A stretch of 64,000 nucleotides of DNA from Peptoniphilaceae bacterium (GTDB lineage Bacteria; Bacillota; Clostridia; Tissierellales; Peptoniphilaceae). The notes under the pieces are model-generated. The model saw nothing but the letters and a program-made list of their open reading frames with translations, made no database searches and was not told the DNA's origin. This document shows positions 34,624-43,804 of this stretch, piece after piece. The position numbers and the translations under genes were made by a program. The stretch lies in NCBI GenBank assembly GCA_910589545.1, contig CAJUSY010000049.1:13700-77699 (forward strand), in the 5' to 3' direction. The number at the start of each line of letters is the position of its first letter. Within the stretch, counting starts at the first letter, position 1.

Positions 34624-35850
34624 TTAATTATCGCTCATTTTTCTCATCATTGAGTTCGGTTGAAGCTTTTCATCAATCTTAATTTTAAATATTTGTTGAG
34701 CTTTATTAGCTACTTCAATATTATTCATATCTTCATCATACAAAGTGTCGATTTTAGTAGTTATAAATCCATCCTCTGGGCCAAATATTTCCACTTCGTC
34801 ACCTTTGAATACTCTATTTCTTTGCTCAAAAGTTGCAATTTTACTTTCTTCATCGTAATCCAATAATAAACCAACAAAATCATATTTTCTAATATATGAT
34901 GACGATTCATACAATTGATCATTTTCATCTGGTTTCTTTTCAAAAAATCCCGTAGTAAAATCCCTATAAGAAACTTTTTTTATCTCTTCTAAAAGTCTCT
35001 TAGCTGTTTGTTCATCAAACTCATTATTGTAATACTTGTCGATGGCAATTCTGTAACTTCTAACAACCGTAGCGACATAATATTGGCTTTTTACTCTACC
35101 TTCAATCTTAAAACTATCCACACCAGATTCAATCAATTTATCCAAGTGTTCAATCATACACAAGTCTTTTGAATTAAAGATAAAAGTTCCCTTTTCATCT
35201 TCTTCGATTGGAAAATATTCTCCTGGTCTTTTTTCTTCAACAAGTCGGTACTTCCATCTGCACGCTTGAGCGCAGTCGCCTCTGTTTGCATCTCTACCAG
35301 TCATGTAGTTACTTAATAGACATCTTCCTGAATAAGACATGCACATTGCTCCGTGAACGAAACACTCCAATTCAGAATTAGGAATATTTTTTTTGATATC
35401 TTGAATTTCTTTTAAAGATAATTCACGAGCAAGTACAATTCTTTTTATACCTTGATCCATCCAATATTTTACAGTTCTAAAATTTGTAACTGAAGCTTGT
35501 GTAGACATGTGAACTTCAATATTTTGATTTATACTTCTAATAATAGAATAAATTCCAGGATCAGACACAATCAGTGCATCCACTTTTAAATCTATTAATT
35601 TTTGAATGTATTCTTCAATTCCTTCCAAATCTTCATTGTGGGCTAATATATTCATAGTTATATATATTTTTTTGCCCCTACTATGAGCGTATTCAACCGC
35701 TTCTTTCATATCATCCAATGTGAAATTTTTCGAAGCAGTTCTCAACCCATAATCTGGACCTGCCATATACACCGCATCTGCGCCATAATCAATGGCTGTT
35801 TTTAATTTATCTAAATCACCTGCTGGTGCTAATAATTCAACTTTTTTCAT
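34624..35850 (-). CDS. U32-family tRNA hydroxylation protein (TrhP-like)
   Basis: Peptidase-U32 family protein of 408 residues. Members YrrN/YrrO of Bacillus and TrhP of E. coli use prephenate to make 5-hydroxyuridine at U34 of tRNA. It shows LLAPAGDLDKLKTAI, HSRGKKIYITMN, SELECFVHGAMCMSYSGRCLLS and DCAQACRWKY, the cysteines that likely hold an Fe-S cluster. The trmR homologue upstream acts on the product of this reaction, which fits. Protease activity is unlikely. GAGGAG precedes the ATG. Confidence 0.88.
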   Translation of the reverse strand: MKKVELLAPAGDLDKLKTAIDYGADAVYMAGPDYGLRTASKNFTLDDMKEAVEYAHSRGKKIYITMNILAHNEDLEGIEEYIQKLIDLKVDALIVSDPGIYSIIRSINQNIEVHMSTQASVTNFRTVKYWMDQGIKRIVLARELSLKEIQDIKKNIPNSELECFVHGAMCMSYSGRCLLSNYMTGRDANRGDCAQACRWKYRLVEEKRPGEYFPIEEDEKGTFIFNSKDLCMIEHLDKLIESGVDSFKIEGRVKSQYYVATVVRSYRIAIDKYYNNEFDEQTAKRLLEEIKKVSYRDFTTGFFEKKPDENDQLYESSSYIRKYDFVGLLLDYDEESKIATFEQRNRVFKGDEVEIFGPEDGFITTKIDTLYDEDMNNIEVANKAQQIFKIKIDEKLQPNSMMRKMSDN

Positions 35851-35861
35851 TTAATCTCCTC

Positions 35862-35893
35862 AAAAATAGCCGGAAATCATTGACTTCCGACTT
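35862..35893 (-). terminator. Terminator-like hairpin between trmR and the U32 gene
   Basis: Stem AGTCGGAA/TTCCGGCT (35885-35892 with 35867-35874, one G-U pair) followed by ATTTTTG on the minus strand. The T tract runs into the GAGGAG site of the next gene, so it could attenuate or partially end the transcript. Confidence 0.65.
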
Positions 35894-35896
35894 TTT

Positions 35897-36541
35897 CTAT
35901 TTTAATTTAGTTATACTCATTCCATCGTCTATTGGTATTATAGTTGTATCGTATTTTGAACTGTCAGATATTATTTCCAAAAAATCACGTAATCTCTTAA
36001 CTATTGTGATTTTTCTGTGTCTATGTTCGTAGAATTCTTTCTCGCATACCATTCCTCTAAACAAAACATTATCGCATACAATAACAGAATTATGATTAGA
36101 CAATCGAACAGCTTCTTCAAAATATTTAATATATTGTCCTTTTGCGGCATCAATAAATATCAAATCAAATTTTGTCGATAAATTTTTCATAACTTCATAT
36201 CCATCTCCAAAAACTAAGTTGATATCACCATAACCATATTTTTTGAAGTTTTCTCTAGCAAAATTCGCATTTTTTTCGTAGTTTTCAACCGTTGTAATCT
36301 TCGCATCGGGACATGTTTTTTTCATAATAATTGAACTATAACCAATAGCTGTCCCAATTTCCAAAATAGATTTTGGCTGTTCCATTAGTAAAATCATCTT
36401 TAACAATTGTCTTACTTCAGGCTCAACAATTGGTATATGATTATCTTTAGCAAATTTTTCTAATTCTAAAATAGTCTCATCATTACTTTTAGATAGTTGT
36501 CTCAAATAATCTTGTAGTTGTTCATTTACAATACTATTCAT
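35897..36541 (-). CDS. trmR: tRNA 5-hydroxyuridine methyltransferase TrmR
   Basis: SAM-dependent O-methyltransferase (YrrM) that converts 5-hydroxyuridine at tRNA position 34 to 5-methoxyuridine. 214 residues with SAM motif ILEIGTAIGYSS, VENYEKN, FIDAAKGQY and VCDNVLFRG. Catechol O-methyltransferase is the wider family name, but its position next to a TrhP-type gene reproduces the Bacillus yrrM-yrrN-yrrO group. It overlaps the YlbF gene by 8 bases. Confidence 0.88.
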   Translation of the reverse strand: MNSIVNEQLQDYLRQLSKSNDETILELEKFAKDNHIPIVEPEVRQLLKMILLMEQPKSILEIGTAIGYSSIIMKKTCPDAKITTVENYEKNANFARENFKKYGYGDINLVFGDGYEVMKNLSTKFDLIFIDAAKGQYIKYFEEAVRLSNHNSVIVCDNVLFRGMVCEKEFYEHRHRKITIVKRLRDFLEIISDSSKYDTTIIPIDDGMSITKLK

Positions 36542-36872
36542 CGTCTAATTTTATGCCACTTTCTAATGCATCATACACATCTTTTAAAATCATAGAAAAT
36601 CTTGCATCAGCTTGCAAATAAGCTGCTATTTCATGATTAGTCATTATTATATTTTGTAAACTTTGTAGCTTTTTCATATCCTCAGGATCTTCTTTTCCTG
36701 TTTGTTGTATTTTCAATTGATATTCAAAAAGGTGTTTTTTGAAATCATCTATCATGTTTTTATTGCTTTCGCTTTTTTTATAAACTTCCTTATGAAGTTT
36801 TTTTAGTTCTTGAAATTCCGAAGAATTATTTAACATTTGTGCTAATTCTTCAGCCTTTTTCTTATATTCCAT
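36534..36872 (-). CDS. YlbF/YmcA-family protein
   Basis: 112-residue helical protein of the Com_YlbF family. In Bacillus, YlbF, YmcA and YaaT form a complex that directs RNase Y and affects competence, biofilm and sporulation. The sequence has the three-helix pattern (AEELAQMLNNSSEFQELKKL, LQSLQNIIMTNHEI, YLQADARFSMILKDVYDAL). Its place directly after an RNase J gene supports an RNA-decay role. Only one paralogue is in the window. Confidence 0.85.
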   Translation of the reverse strand: MEYKKKAEELAQMLNNSSEFQELKKLHKEVYKKSESNKNMIDDFKKHLFEYQLKIQQTGKEDPEDMKKLQSLQNIIMTNHEIAAYLQADARFSMILKDVYDALESGIKLDDE

Positions 36873-36873
36873 A

Positions 36874-38541
36874 TTATACCTCCATAATTACTGGCAATAT
36901 CATTGGATTTCTTTTTATTTCTTGATATAAGAATTTCTTTAATGATTCTCTAATATTATGTTTAAGTGTAGACCAATCATAAATATTTTTCGTGTAACAC
37001 TCGTCTAAAACTTTTTGAACAACAGATTTGCATTCTTCCATTAAGTCATTGTTTTCTTTGACATATACAAATCCTCTTGAAATTATATCTGGTCCTGCTA
37101 CAACTTCCTTGTTTCTAGCATCTAATGTAATTACGACTACAATAAGTCCATCTTCTGATAAATGTCTTCTATCTCTTAAAACTACATTTCCAACATCACC
37201 TACACCTAGACCATCTACTAGAATGTTGCTTGCAAACTTTGTATCTACTAAATTAATGCTTTTTCTTGTAAATTCTATCGTGTTACCATTATCTGCTATC
37301 ACTATATCTTTTTCTTTCATTCCCATATCCAAAGCCAAATTTGCATGACATTTTAAATGTCTCATTTCGCCATGAAGTGGAACAAAAAATTTAGGTTTAA
37401 CTAAAGAATGCATCAACTTCAATTCTTCTTGACAAGCATGCCCACTTACGTGAACATCCGCTAATGATGAATATATAACATTAACTCCCATTTCCATCAA
37501 TTTATTTATAACTGAGCTAACTTGATTATCATTACCGGGAATTGGTGTGGCAGACAAAATAACTGTATCAGTTGGATCTAAGTGAACTTTTCTGTGCGTT
37601 CCGTTTGCCATTCTTGTCATAGCACTCATAGGTTCTCCTTGAGAACCTGTTGTCAATAGCACTATTTCATTAGGTTTGTATTTGTTAATATCGTTGATGT
37701 CAATAATTGTTTTTTCATTAACCTTAATATATCCTAATTCTCTTGCGACATTAACAGTGTTAATCATAGATCTTCCTGACAATGCTACCCTCTTATTAAA
37801 ATGTTCCGCTGCAAAAATCACTTGTTGAATTCTATGAACGTTGGAAGCAAAAGTCGCGACAATAATTCTAGCAGGTGCATCATCAAATAAATTGATAAAT
37901 GTTTTTCCAACACTTTTTTCACTCAAAGTGTAACCTTGTCTTTCAACGTTTGTACTATCTGCAAAAAGTGCTAATACTCCTTTATTACCTATTGCTGCTA
38001 TTCTTCCGAAATCCATTCTATTATTATCTATTGGAGTGTAATCTATCTTAAAATCACCTGTAAAGAATAAAACTCCAACAGGAGTTGTAATAGCTAAACT
38101 TGCAGCATCCGGAATAGAGTGACAAACCTTCACAAATTCTACGCTAAATGCACCTAATTTAATCGATTTTCTGTAATCAACCGTATGAAGTGATTTCAGG
38201 CTTAATTTATGCTCCAATATTTTATTTTCCAAAAGTCCCATCGTAAGTTTTGTACCATAAACAGGAACATCTAATTTTTTTAATACATAAGGAATTGCTC
38301 CAATATGATCTTCATGACCATGAGTGATTACAATACCTCTAATCTTTTCTTTGTTTTTTTCTAAATAAGAAATATCTGGAATTACTATATCTACTCCCAA
38401 CATTTCTTCATCTGGAAATGTCATCCCACAGTCTACAATAATAATATCGTCTTTATACTCAATTACTGTCATATTCTTTCCGATTTCGTTAAGTCCTCCT
38501 AGTGGAATAACTTTTAATTTATCAATATTCTTTTTTGCCAT
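36874..38541 (-). CDS. rnj: Ribonuclease J
   Basis: Metallo-beta-lactamase/beta-CASP nuclease with 5'-3' exo- and endonuclease activity on mRNA and rRNA. 555 residues. The metal site is HGHEDH (74-79) with later His and Asp ligands (CHSIPD, TGDFKIDY), and the beta-CASP part has FASNVHR and TTGSQGEP. The C-terminal domain follows. Its ATG comes right after the fur stop. Whether it is J1 or J2 cannot be decided. Confidence 0.95.
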   Translation of the reverse strand: MAKKNIDKLKVIPLGGLNEIGKNMTVIEYKDDIIIVDCGMTFPDEEMLGVDIVIPDISYLEKNKEKIRGIVITHGHEDHIGAIPYVLKKLDVPVYGTKLTMGLLENKILEHKLSLKSLHTVDYRKSIKLGAFSVEFVKVCHSIPDAASLAITTPVGVLFFTGDFKIDYTPIDNNRMDFGRIAAIGNKGVLALFADSTNVERQGYTLSEKSVGKTFINLFDDAPARIIVATFASNVHRIQQVIFAAEHFNKRVALSGRSMINTVNVARELGYIKVNEKTIIDINDINKYKPNEIVLLTTGSQGEPMSAMTRMANGTHRKVHLDPTDTVILSATPIPGNDNQVSSVINKLMEMGVNVIYSSLADVHVSGHACQEELKLMHSLVKPKFFVPLHGEMRHLKCHANLALDMGMKEKDIVIADNGNTIEFTRKSINLVDTKFASNILVDGLGVGDVGNVVLRDRRHLSEDGLIVVVITLDARNKEVVAGPDIISRGFVYVKENNDLMEECKSVVQKVLDECYTKNIYDWSTLKHNIRESLKKFLYQEIKRNPMILPVIMEV

Positions 38542-38994
38542 TTATTTCTCCTCATTTTTCATTTTTTCTTGGCAATCAGAACATATTCCATAAAACTTTA
38601 AATCGTGGTTTTGGATATCAAAATTATAATCCTTACAGATTTGTTTTTCAATATCTTCTAGTAAATCGTATTTTACTTCATCCACTTTACCGCAATTTGT
38701 GCATATAATATGGTGGTGATGATGATCTTCATCTTCATCAACTAATTCATATCTGTATCTTTTATCATCAAAATCTAACTTATAAACTAAGTTTAGTTCT
38801 TCAAAAATCAATAAAGTTCTATAAACCGTAGCTATGCCTATTTCCGGATCTTTTTTACTAACTATCTCGTTTAATTCTTCCGGAGATAAGTGTGAATCCA
38901 TATTTTCTAACAATGCTTCAAAAATAACTTCCCTCTGTTTAGTAACTTTGTATCCCGCATTGATTAGTCTAGTTTTCAATGTTTCTATGTTCAT
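38542..38994 (-). CDS. fur: Fur-family metalloregulator
   Basis: Homodimeric repressor of 150 residues with an N-terminal winged helix (recognition around EIGIATVYRTLLIF) and a metal-binding dimer domain. It has HHHHHIICTNCGK (Cys98 and Cys101) and a second zinc pair Cys138 and Cys141 (GICSDC). The position that is Asp85 in Bacillus PerR appears as Glu (RYELV), which favours Fur over PerR. It may bind the palindrome upstream of ahpC, but that is inference. AAGGAG precedes the ATG. Confidence 0.93.
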   Translation of the reverse strand: MNIETLKTRLINAGYKVTKQREVIFEALLENMDSHLSPEELNEIVSKKDPEIGIATVYRTLLIFEELNLVYKLDFDDKRYRYELVDEDEDHHHHHIICTNCGKVDEVKYDLLEDIEKQICKDYNFDIQNHDLKFYGICSDCQEKMKNEEK

Positions 38995-39236
38995 TATTGC
39001 TCCTTTTGTGAATTCATTAAATCTTCATAAACTTGGATTGCATCGTTTAATTCTTTTTCATCCTCTAATCCAATGAATTCAACTTGTTCATCATTTTCTA
39101 TATATTTCAAAATAACATTCTCGCCATTTGATATATCCTCTAATATACAATAATTATCATCATCCATGCCAAATGTATTGATTATTTTAAATTCTTTTTC
39201 ATTATTATTTTCATCATATAATTTTATTGTTTCCAT
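38994..39236 (-). CDS. DUF1292 protein, YrzB family
   Basis: Acidic 80-residue protein of unknown role, matching the YrzB family with IKLYDENNNEKEFKIINTF and DDNYCILEDI. The usual Firmicutes order is ireB-ruvX-DUF1292, as here. Two ATGs are in frame; the one at 39236 has GGGAAG six bases upstream and is chosen over 39242. It overlaps fur by one base (TAATG). Confidence 0.88.
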   Translation of the reverse strand: METIKLYDENNNEKEFKIINTFGMDDDNYCILEDISNGENVILKYIENDEQVEFIGLEDEKELNDAIQVYEDLMNSQKEQ

Positions 39237-39238
39237 AA

Positions 39239-39652
39239 TCATCTTCCCATATCCAAATAAGTTTGCAGAATGTAAGTTGCTGCAACACTATCAATTACAT
39301 CTTTTCTTTTTTTTCTAGAGACATTTTGTTCTATTAACACCCTAGTAGCACTAACAGTAGTCAGTCTCTCATCAACGTATACAATTTCTAAATCTGTGTG
39401 TTTTCTTAATTCTTTTACAAATGTTTTTACTTTTTTTGCTTGAGGGCCAACAGTATTATTCATATTTTTAGGTAGACCTACTATAATTTTAGTGACTTCT
39501 TTTTCCTTAATTATATCATTTATAATTTCTATATCTTCGATTTTGCTTTTTCTTTTGATAGTCATTAAAGATTGTGCAGTCAATAAAAAAGGATCACTTA
39601 TAGCTACCCCTATAGTTCTATCCCCCACATCAAGTCCAATATATCTTTCCAT
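39239..39652 (-). CDS. ruvX: RuvX/YqgF pre-16S rRNA nuclease
   Basis: RNase H-fold enzyme that processes the 5' end of pre-16S rRNA. 137 residues with IGLDVGDRTIGVAISDP (metal Asp), VGLPKNMN, YVDERLTT and a final DSVAATYILQ with the last acidic ligand. A long inverted repeat separates it from ireB upstream. Confidence 0.93.
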   Translation of the reverse strand: MERYIGLDVGDRTIGVAISDPFLLTAQSLMTIKRKSKIEDIEIINDIIKEKEVTKIIVGLPKNMNNTVGPQAKKVKTFVKELRKHTDLEIVYVDERLTTVSATRVLIEQNVSRKKRKDVIDSVAATYILQTYLDMGR

Positions 39653-39664
39653 ATCTTAATAATA

Positions 39665-39698
39665 TTTTGAGAGCTGTTACAAGTAACAGCTCTACAAA
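39665..39698 (-). repeat. Long inverted repeat between ireB and ruvX
   Basis: AGAGCTGTTAC and GTAACAGCTCT (39670-39680 with 39683-39693) pair, and flanking TTTTG/CAAAA extends the stem past a one-base bulge. No T tract follows on the minus strand, so it is not a standard terminator. It may be an mRNA processing or stability hairpin. Confidence 0.6.
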
Positions 39699-39703
39699 AT
39701 CCT

Positions 39704-39970
39704 TTATTTATCTATTTCGTTCAAATAAACTTCTAACATTTCTCCTAATAAATCATCTCTATCGATTTGTCTAATCATATTTCTCGCGTTATTAAAGCTA
39801 GTAATGTAAGTAGGATCTCCAGATAATATATATCCAATAATTTGATTCTTAGGATCATATCCTTTTTCTTCTAAGGCTGTATAAACCTTCTTTAACGTCT
39901 CTTTTATTGATTTTTTATCAAGTTTTGTCGCTTCAAATCTTACAGTATGGTTTAAATCCTTACCTTCCAT
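39704..39970 (-). CDS. ireB: IreB-family regulatory phosphoprotein (DUF965)
   Basis: 88-residue protein of the IreB family. In enterococci IreB is phosphorylated by the PASTA kinase IreK and restrains cephalosporin resistance. The N-terminus holds the threonine region (LNHTVRFEATKLDKKSI) and the rest matches DUF965 (GYDPKNQIIGYILSGDPTYIT). GGAGG precedes the ATG. It connects functionally to prkC/stp at 1.3-4 kb. The alaS-ireB-ruvX order is conserved in Firmicutes. Confidence 0.92.
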   Translation of the reverse strand: MEGKDLNHTVRFEATKLDKKSIKETLKKVYTALEEKGYDPKNQIIGYILSGDPTYITSFNNARNMIRQIDRDDLLGEMLEVYLNEIDK

Positions 39971-39982
39971 TTTTTGCCTCCT

Positions 39983-42604
39983 TTAAGCATTAATTTTTGA
40001 TTTAACAGTTTCAATTCCCTTTTGTAGTGCTTCATCAACTTTGGAACTATCTTTTGCACCAGCTTGTGCAAAATCTTTACGTCCACCGCCGTTACCACCA
40101 CATACTTTGGCAACTTCTCTTACAACATCTCCTGCAAAAACACCTTTTTTAATTGCAGAATCTGTAACCAAAGTAATAAACGATACCTTTGATTCATCAG
40201 AATTAGCTAGTATTACAACACCATCTTCTAATTTTGATTTTATATTCTCACCAAAATCTCTGAAAGAGTTACTATCTAATCCACTTAACTCAAATATACA
40301 AATCTTTGTTCCTTCAACATCTACAGCATTTTCAACTACTGAATCGATATTTGAAGACAAATCCTTGTTTGTTATTTCTTTAAGTTTTTTCTTTAATTCT
40401 TTAATTTCTTCATTATTTAATTCAATTCTTCTTGTAATTTCATCTTCATTAGCTGCTTTTAATGAATGCTTTACGTTATCGATTAAATTATCTCTTTGTT
40501 TTAAATATTCGTATACTGCACGACCGGTTATAGCTTCTATTCTTCTGACACCAGCTGCAACACTTGATTCCGAGATAATCTTTAGCATTTGAATATCACT
40601 TGTAGATTTAACGTGAGTTCCACCACACAATTCTTTGGAGTAATCTCCCATTTGAACAACTCTTACAACATCTTGATATTTGTCTTCAAATAGTCCTCTT
40701 GCTCCAATTGTTTGAGATTGTTCTAACGACATTTCATCGATTTTTACTGGTATTCCCAAAGCAATTTTTTCGTTTACAATTTGTTCTACTTTTTCTAATT
40801 GTTCCTTAGATACTGCTTCAAAATGAGTAATGTCAAATCTTAATCTTTCGCCATCAACGTATGATCCTGCTTGGTTAACATGATCTCCTACTACATCTTT
40901 CAATGCTTGGTGTAACAAGTGTGTTGCAGAGTGATTCTTCATGACATCTCTTCTATTAAGCTCATCAACCTCTACTGTAACTTTGTCTCCTACATTAAGA
41001 TTACCTTCAATGACTTTTACATAGTGTAAAAATACTTTTTTCCCAGTTTTTTTAGTATCGTATACTTCGGCTTTGAAATGGTCATTATAAATAGTTCCCT
41101 TATCGCCTACTTGTCCTCCACCTTCTCCGTAGAAAGTTGTACAATCTAATACTATTATACCCATTTCTCCGTCTTTTAAATTATTTTCATTTTCGCTGTA
41201 GATTTCTATAACTTCACTTTCATCTTTCAATGAATCATATCCGTCAAACTTAGTTTCAGGAAGTCCTTCACCGTATTTTTTATCAGAAGACCAACCCATA
41301 TTAGATTCATTTCTAGAACCTCTAGCTCTTTCTTTTTGTTCTTCCATTAATTTTTTGAACTCATCTTCATCTACAGTTTTTCCAACTTCTCCTACTAATT
41401 CCTTAGTCAAATCAATTGGGAAACCATAAGTGTCGTATAATTTAAATGCATTTTCACCACTGAATACATCTGAATCAGTATCCTTTAACATTGAATCTAA
41501 GATGTTCAAACCCAAATCCAATGTTTCTTGGAATTTTTTTTCTTCAGAATTTGCTATTTTTACGATTCTATCTCTTTCTTCTTTTAATTCAGGATATCCA
41601 GATTCATAAACTTTAATACAAGAATCTATAACTTTTTCGATAAAGCTATCATTTATGCCTAAAAGTTTTCCGTGTCTACAAGCTCTTCTGATAAGTCTTC
41701 TTAGAACGTATCCCCTTTGTTCATTACTTGGAATTACACCATCATAAATCAAGAAAGTCATAGCGCGTACATGGTCTGCAATTATTCTAATTGATACATC
41801 ATTTTTGTGATTATCCTTGTATTTTACCCCTGAAATTTCTTCTATCGTTTTGATTATATCTTTTACAAGACCTATCTCAAAAATATTATCCGCATTTTCC
41901 AATACCATAGTTATTCTTTCAAGACCCATACCCGTATCTATGTTTGGATGAGCGATTCTTTCGTATTTTCCATCAGCTGTTTTGTTAAATTGTGTGAAAA
42001 CTAAATTCCACACTTCCAAGAATCTTTCGCCTTCATCGCCTGGTTTTGCATCTTCTCTAGGGTCAAATTCAAATCCTCTATCGACGTGGATTTCAGAACA
42101 TGGTCCGCAAGGTCCTTGTTCTAATTCCCAGAAGTTGTCAGATTTACCTAATCTAACTACTCTTTCTGGACTAACACCTACTTCATTTACCCAAATATTA
42201 TAAGCTTCATCATCTTCTTCATAAACAGTAATCCACAAAATATCTTTTGGAACTTCCAATTCATTTGTTAAAAAATCCCAAGCCCAAGTAATGGCCTCTT
42301 TCTTAAAATAATCTCCAAATGAAAAATTTCCAAGCATTTCGAAGAAAGTCCCATGTCTCTGAGTCTTACCAACTTCATCAATATCAGCCGTTCTTATACA
42401 TCTTTGTGAAGAAGTTGCCCTATCTTTTTTTAACTTTTTTTCACCTGTAAAGTATTTCTTTAAAGGTGCCATGCCTGCATTTATTAGCAATAAACTCTTA
42501 TCATCTTGTGGAATAAGTGGAAAAGATTTGATTACAAGATGTCCCCTTTCCCCAAAATAATCTAAGAATTTTTTTCTAATTTCATTTAAACCGTAATCTT
42601 TCAT
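39983..42604 (-). CDS. alaS: Alanyl-tRNA synthetase
   Basis: Class II synthetase charging tRNA-Ala. 873 residues from the ATG at 42604, which has GAGG at correct spacing and gives the standard start MKDYGLNEIRKKFLDYF. An open frame continues 25 codons upstream into the preceding gene but is not used. The catalytic core (about 1-240), the tRNA-recognition region, the editing domain with HSATHLLHQ and CGGTHV, and the C-terminal DHHA1 oligomerisation domain (GGNGGGRKDFAQAG) are complete. No T-box precedes it; it sits inside the Rrf2-led operon. Confidence 0.96.
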   Translation of the reverse strand: MKDYGLNEIRKKFLDYFGERGHLVIKSFPLIPQDDKSLLLINAGMAPLKKYFTGEKKLKKDRATSSQRCIRTADIDEVGKTQRHGTFFEMLGNFSFGDYFKKEAITWAWDFLTNELEVPKDILWITVYEEDDEAYNIWVNEVGVSPERVVRLGKSDNFWELEQGPCGPCSEIHVDRGFEFDPREDAKPGDEGERFLEVWNLVFTQFNKTADGKYERIAHPNIDTGMGLERITMVLENADNIFEIGLVKDIIKTIEEISGVKYKDNHKNDVSIRIIADHVRAMTFLIYDGVIPSNEQRGYVLRRLIRRACRHGKLLGINDSFIEKVIDSCIKVYESGYPELKEERDRIVKIANSEEKKFQETLDLGLNILDSMLKDTDSDVFSGENAFKLYDTYGFPIDLTKELVGEVGKTVDEDEFKKLMEEQKERARGSRNESNMGWSSDKKYGEGLPETKFDGYDSLKDESEVIEIYSENENNLKDGEMGIIVLDCTTFYGEGGGQVGDKGTIYNDHFKAEVYDTKKTGKKVFLHYVKVIEGNLNVGDKVTVEVDELNRRDVMKNHSATHLLHQALKDVVGDHVNQAGSYVDGERLRFDITHFEAVSKEQLEKVEQIVNEKIALGIPVKIDEMSLEQSQTIGARGLFEDKYQDVVRVVQMGDYSKELCGGTHVKSTSDIQMLKIISESSVAAGVRRIEAITGRAVYEYLKQRDNLIDNVKHSLKAANEDEITRRIELNNEEIKELKKKLKEITNKDLSSNIDSVVENAVDVEGTKICIFELSGLDSNSFRDFGENIKSKLEDGVVILANSDESKVSFITLVTDSAIKKGVFAGDVVREVAKVCGGNGGGRKDFAQAGAKDSSKVDEALQKGIETVKSKINA

Positions 42605-42614
42605 TCTAACCTCA

Positions 42615-43802
42615 CTAATTTTTAAAAAACATTTTAATTTTATCTTTAAAATGCATATATAATATTTTAACAGTAGCAACGAATGGAACTGAAAGTATCA
42701 TGCCTACAACCCCAAACATTCCACCACCTATAATTAAACTAACAATTACTAATAATGGATTGATACCTATCTTGGAACCCAATAATTTTGGAGCTAGAAT
42801 ATTGTTTTCAACCCATTGAATAGACACAAAAACTATCACAACAAGTACCGCTTTCAGTGGACTGTCCAAAAAAGCAAGTATAAAAGCAGGAGTAACTGCA
42901 ATAAAAGGACCGATATACGGAATAATATCTCCAACTAAAGTTAGAATTCCTATAACAATCGCAAAGTCCACTTTCATGATAATTAGAGCTATCGCTGTTA
43001 ACACTCCTACAAAAATAGCCATAATTAATCTACCACGAATGAATTCACTGTAAGCTTTGTCCATATCTGAACAAATGCTCAAAAATTTATCTTTATTTTC
43101 ATTTGGTATAAATCCCATTATGAAGTCAATGCACTTTTCTTTATCCAACAACATATAAAAACTTACAACTGGAACTAAAACAATTCTAAGTAAATTACTA
43201 AAAATATTTCCAGTAATATCACCAGTTCGTGAAAGTTTATCCAATATTGAAGTTTGGATTGTTCCTAGCTTTTGGTTGATTGTTTGCATCGCATTGGACA
43301 TAATTTTACTAATATTAGGATATTCTTTAAATATTTTATTGTTGATAGTATTTAGTTTCACAGAAATATCCGACATAAAACCAGGTAAGCTTATTATCAT
43401 CTTCTTAATTTGTTGAATAGTTTGAGGAACAACAATCATCCCCAATAAAATAATCAAGAGTATCACTATCAAGTAAATAATTAAAATCGCAATTGATCTT
43501 TTAACTCCCTTATTTTCAATGTATTTTACCAAAGGGTTTATAATATATGAAAGCACTATTCCTATCAATAAAGTATTAATTGTATGATATATGATTGGAT
43601 ATTTTGAAAATAAAGCTGCAATTCCCAGCAATATAAGTATTAGTATTGTAGTCTTTTTTATTTTATGAAAATTAAATACAATTTTGTATTTTTCGTCTAC
43701 TTTACTATTTCCAACAGTAATCAGAAAATAAGTTCCAAAAACCATGAAAATAATAGTTATAAATATTAATGCATTTCGCAAAAATTCAGAATTAATAAGC
43801 AT
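42615..43802 (-). CDS. AI-2E/PerM-family membrane transporter
   Basis: 395-residue protein with about eight membrane segments: three near the N-terminus, a soluble helical stretch at about 150-220, and five towards the C-terminus (including GDIIPYIGPFIAVTPAF and SKIGINPLLVIVSLIIGGG). Members export signalling molecules, sodium or protons, and some act as permeases; substrate is unknown. It is commonly found just before alaS in Firmicutes. Confidence 0.88.
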   Translation of the reverse strand: MLINSEFLRNALIFITIIFMVFGTYFLITVGNSKVDEKYKIVFNFHKIKKTTILILILLGIAALFSKYPIIYHTINTLLIGIVLSYIINPLVKYIENKGVKRSIAILIIYLIVILLIILLGMIVVPQTIQQIKKMIISLPGFMSDISVKLNTINNKIFKEYPNISKIMSNAMQTINQKLGTIQTSILDKLSRTGDITGNIFSNLLRIVLVPVVSFYMLLDKEKCIDFIMGFIPNENKDKFLSICSDMDKAYSEFIRGRLIMAIFVGVLTAIALIIMKVDFAIVIGILTLVGDIIPYIGPFIAVTPAFILAFLDSPLKAVLVVIVFVSIQWVENNILAPKLLGSKIGINPLLVIVSLIIGGGMFGVVGMILSVPFVATVKILYMHFKDKIKMFFKN

Positions 43803-43804
43803 AT

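Noticed and set aside
40041..40592. 183-codon plus-strand open frame
   Set aside because: Antisense shadow of the alaS C-terminal domain; no ribosome site.
42605..42679. In-frame upstream extension of alaS
   Set aside because: No ribosome site; family alignment and GAGG place the start at 42604.
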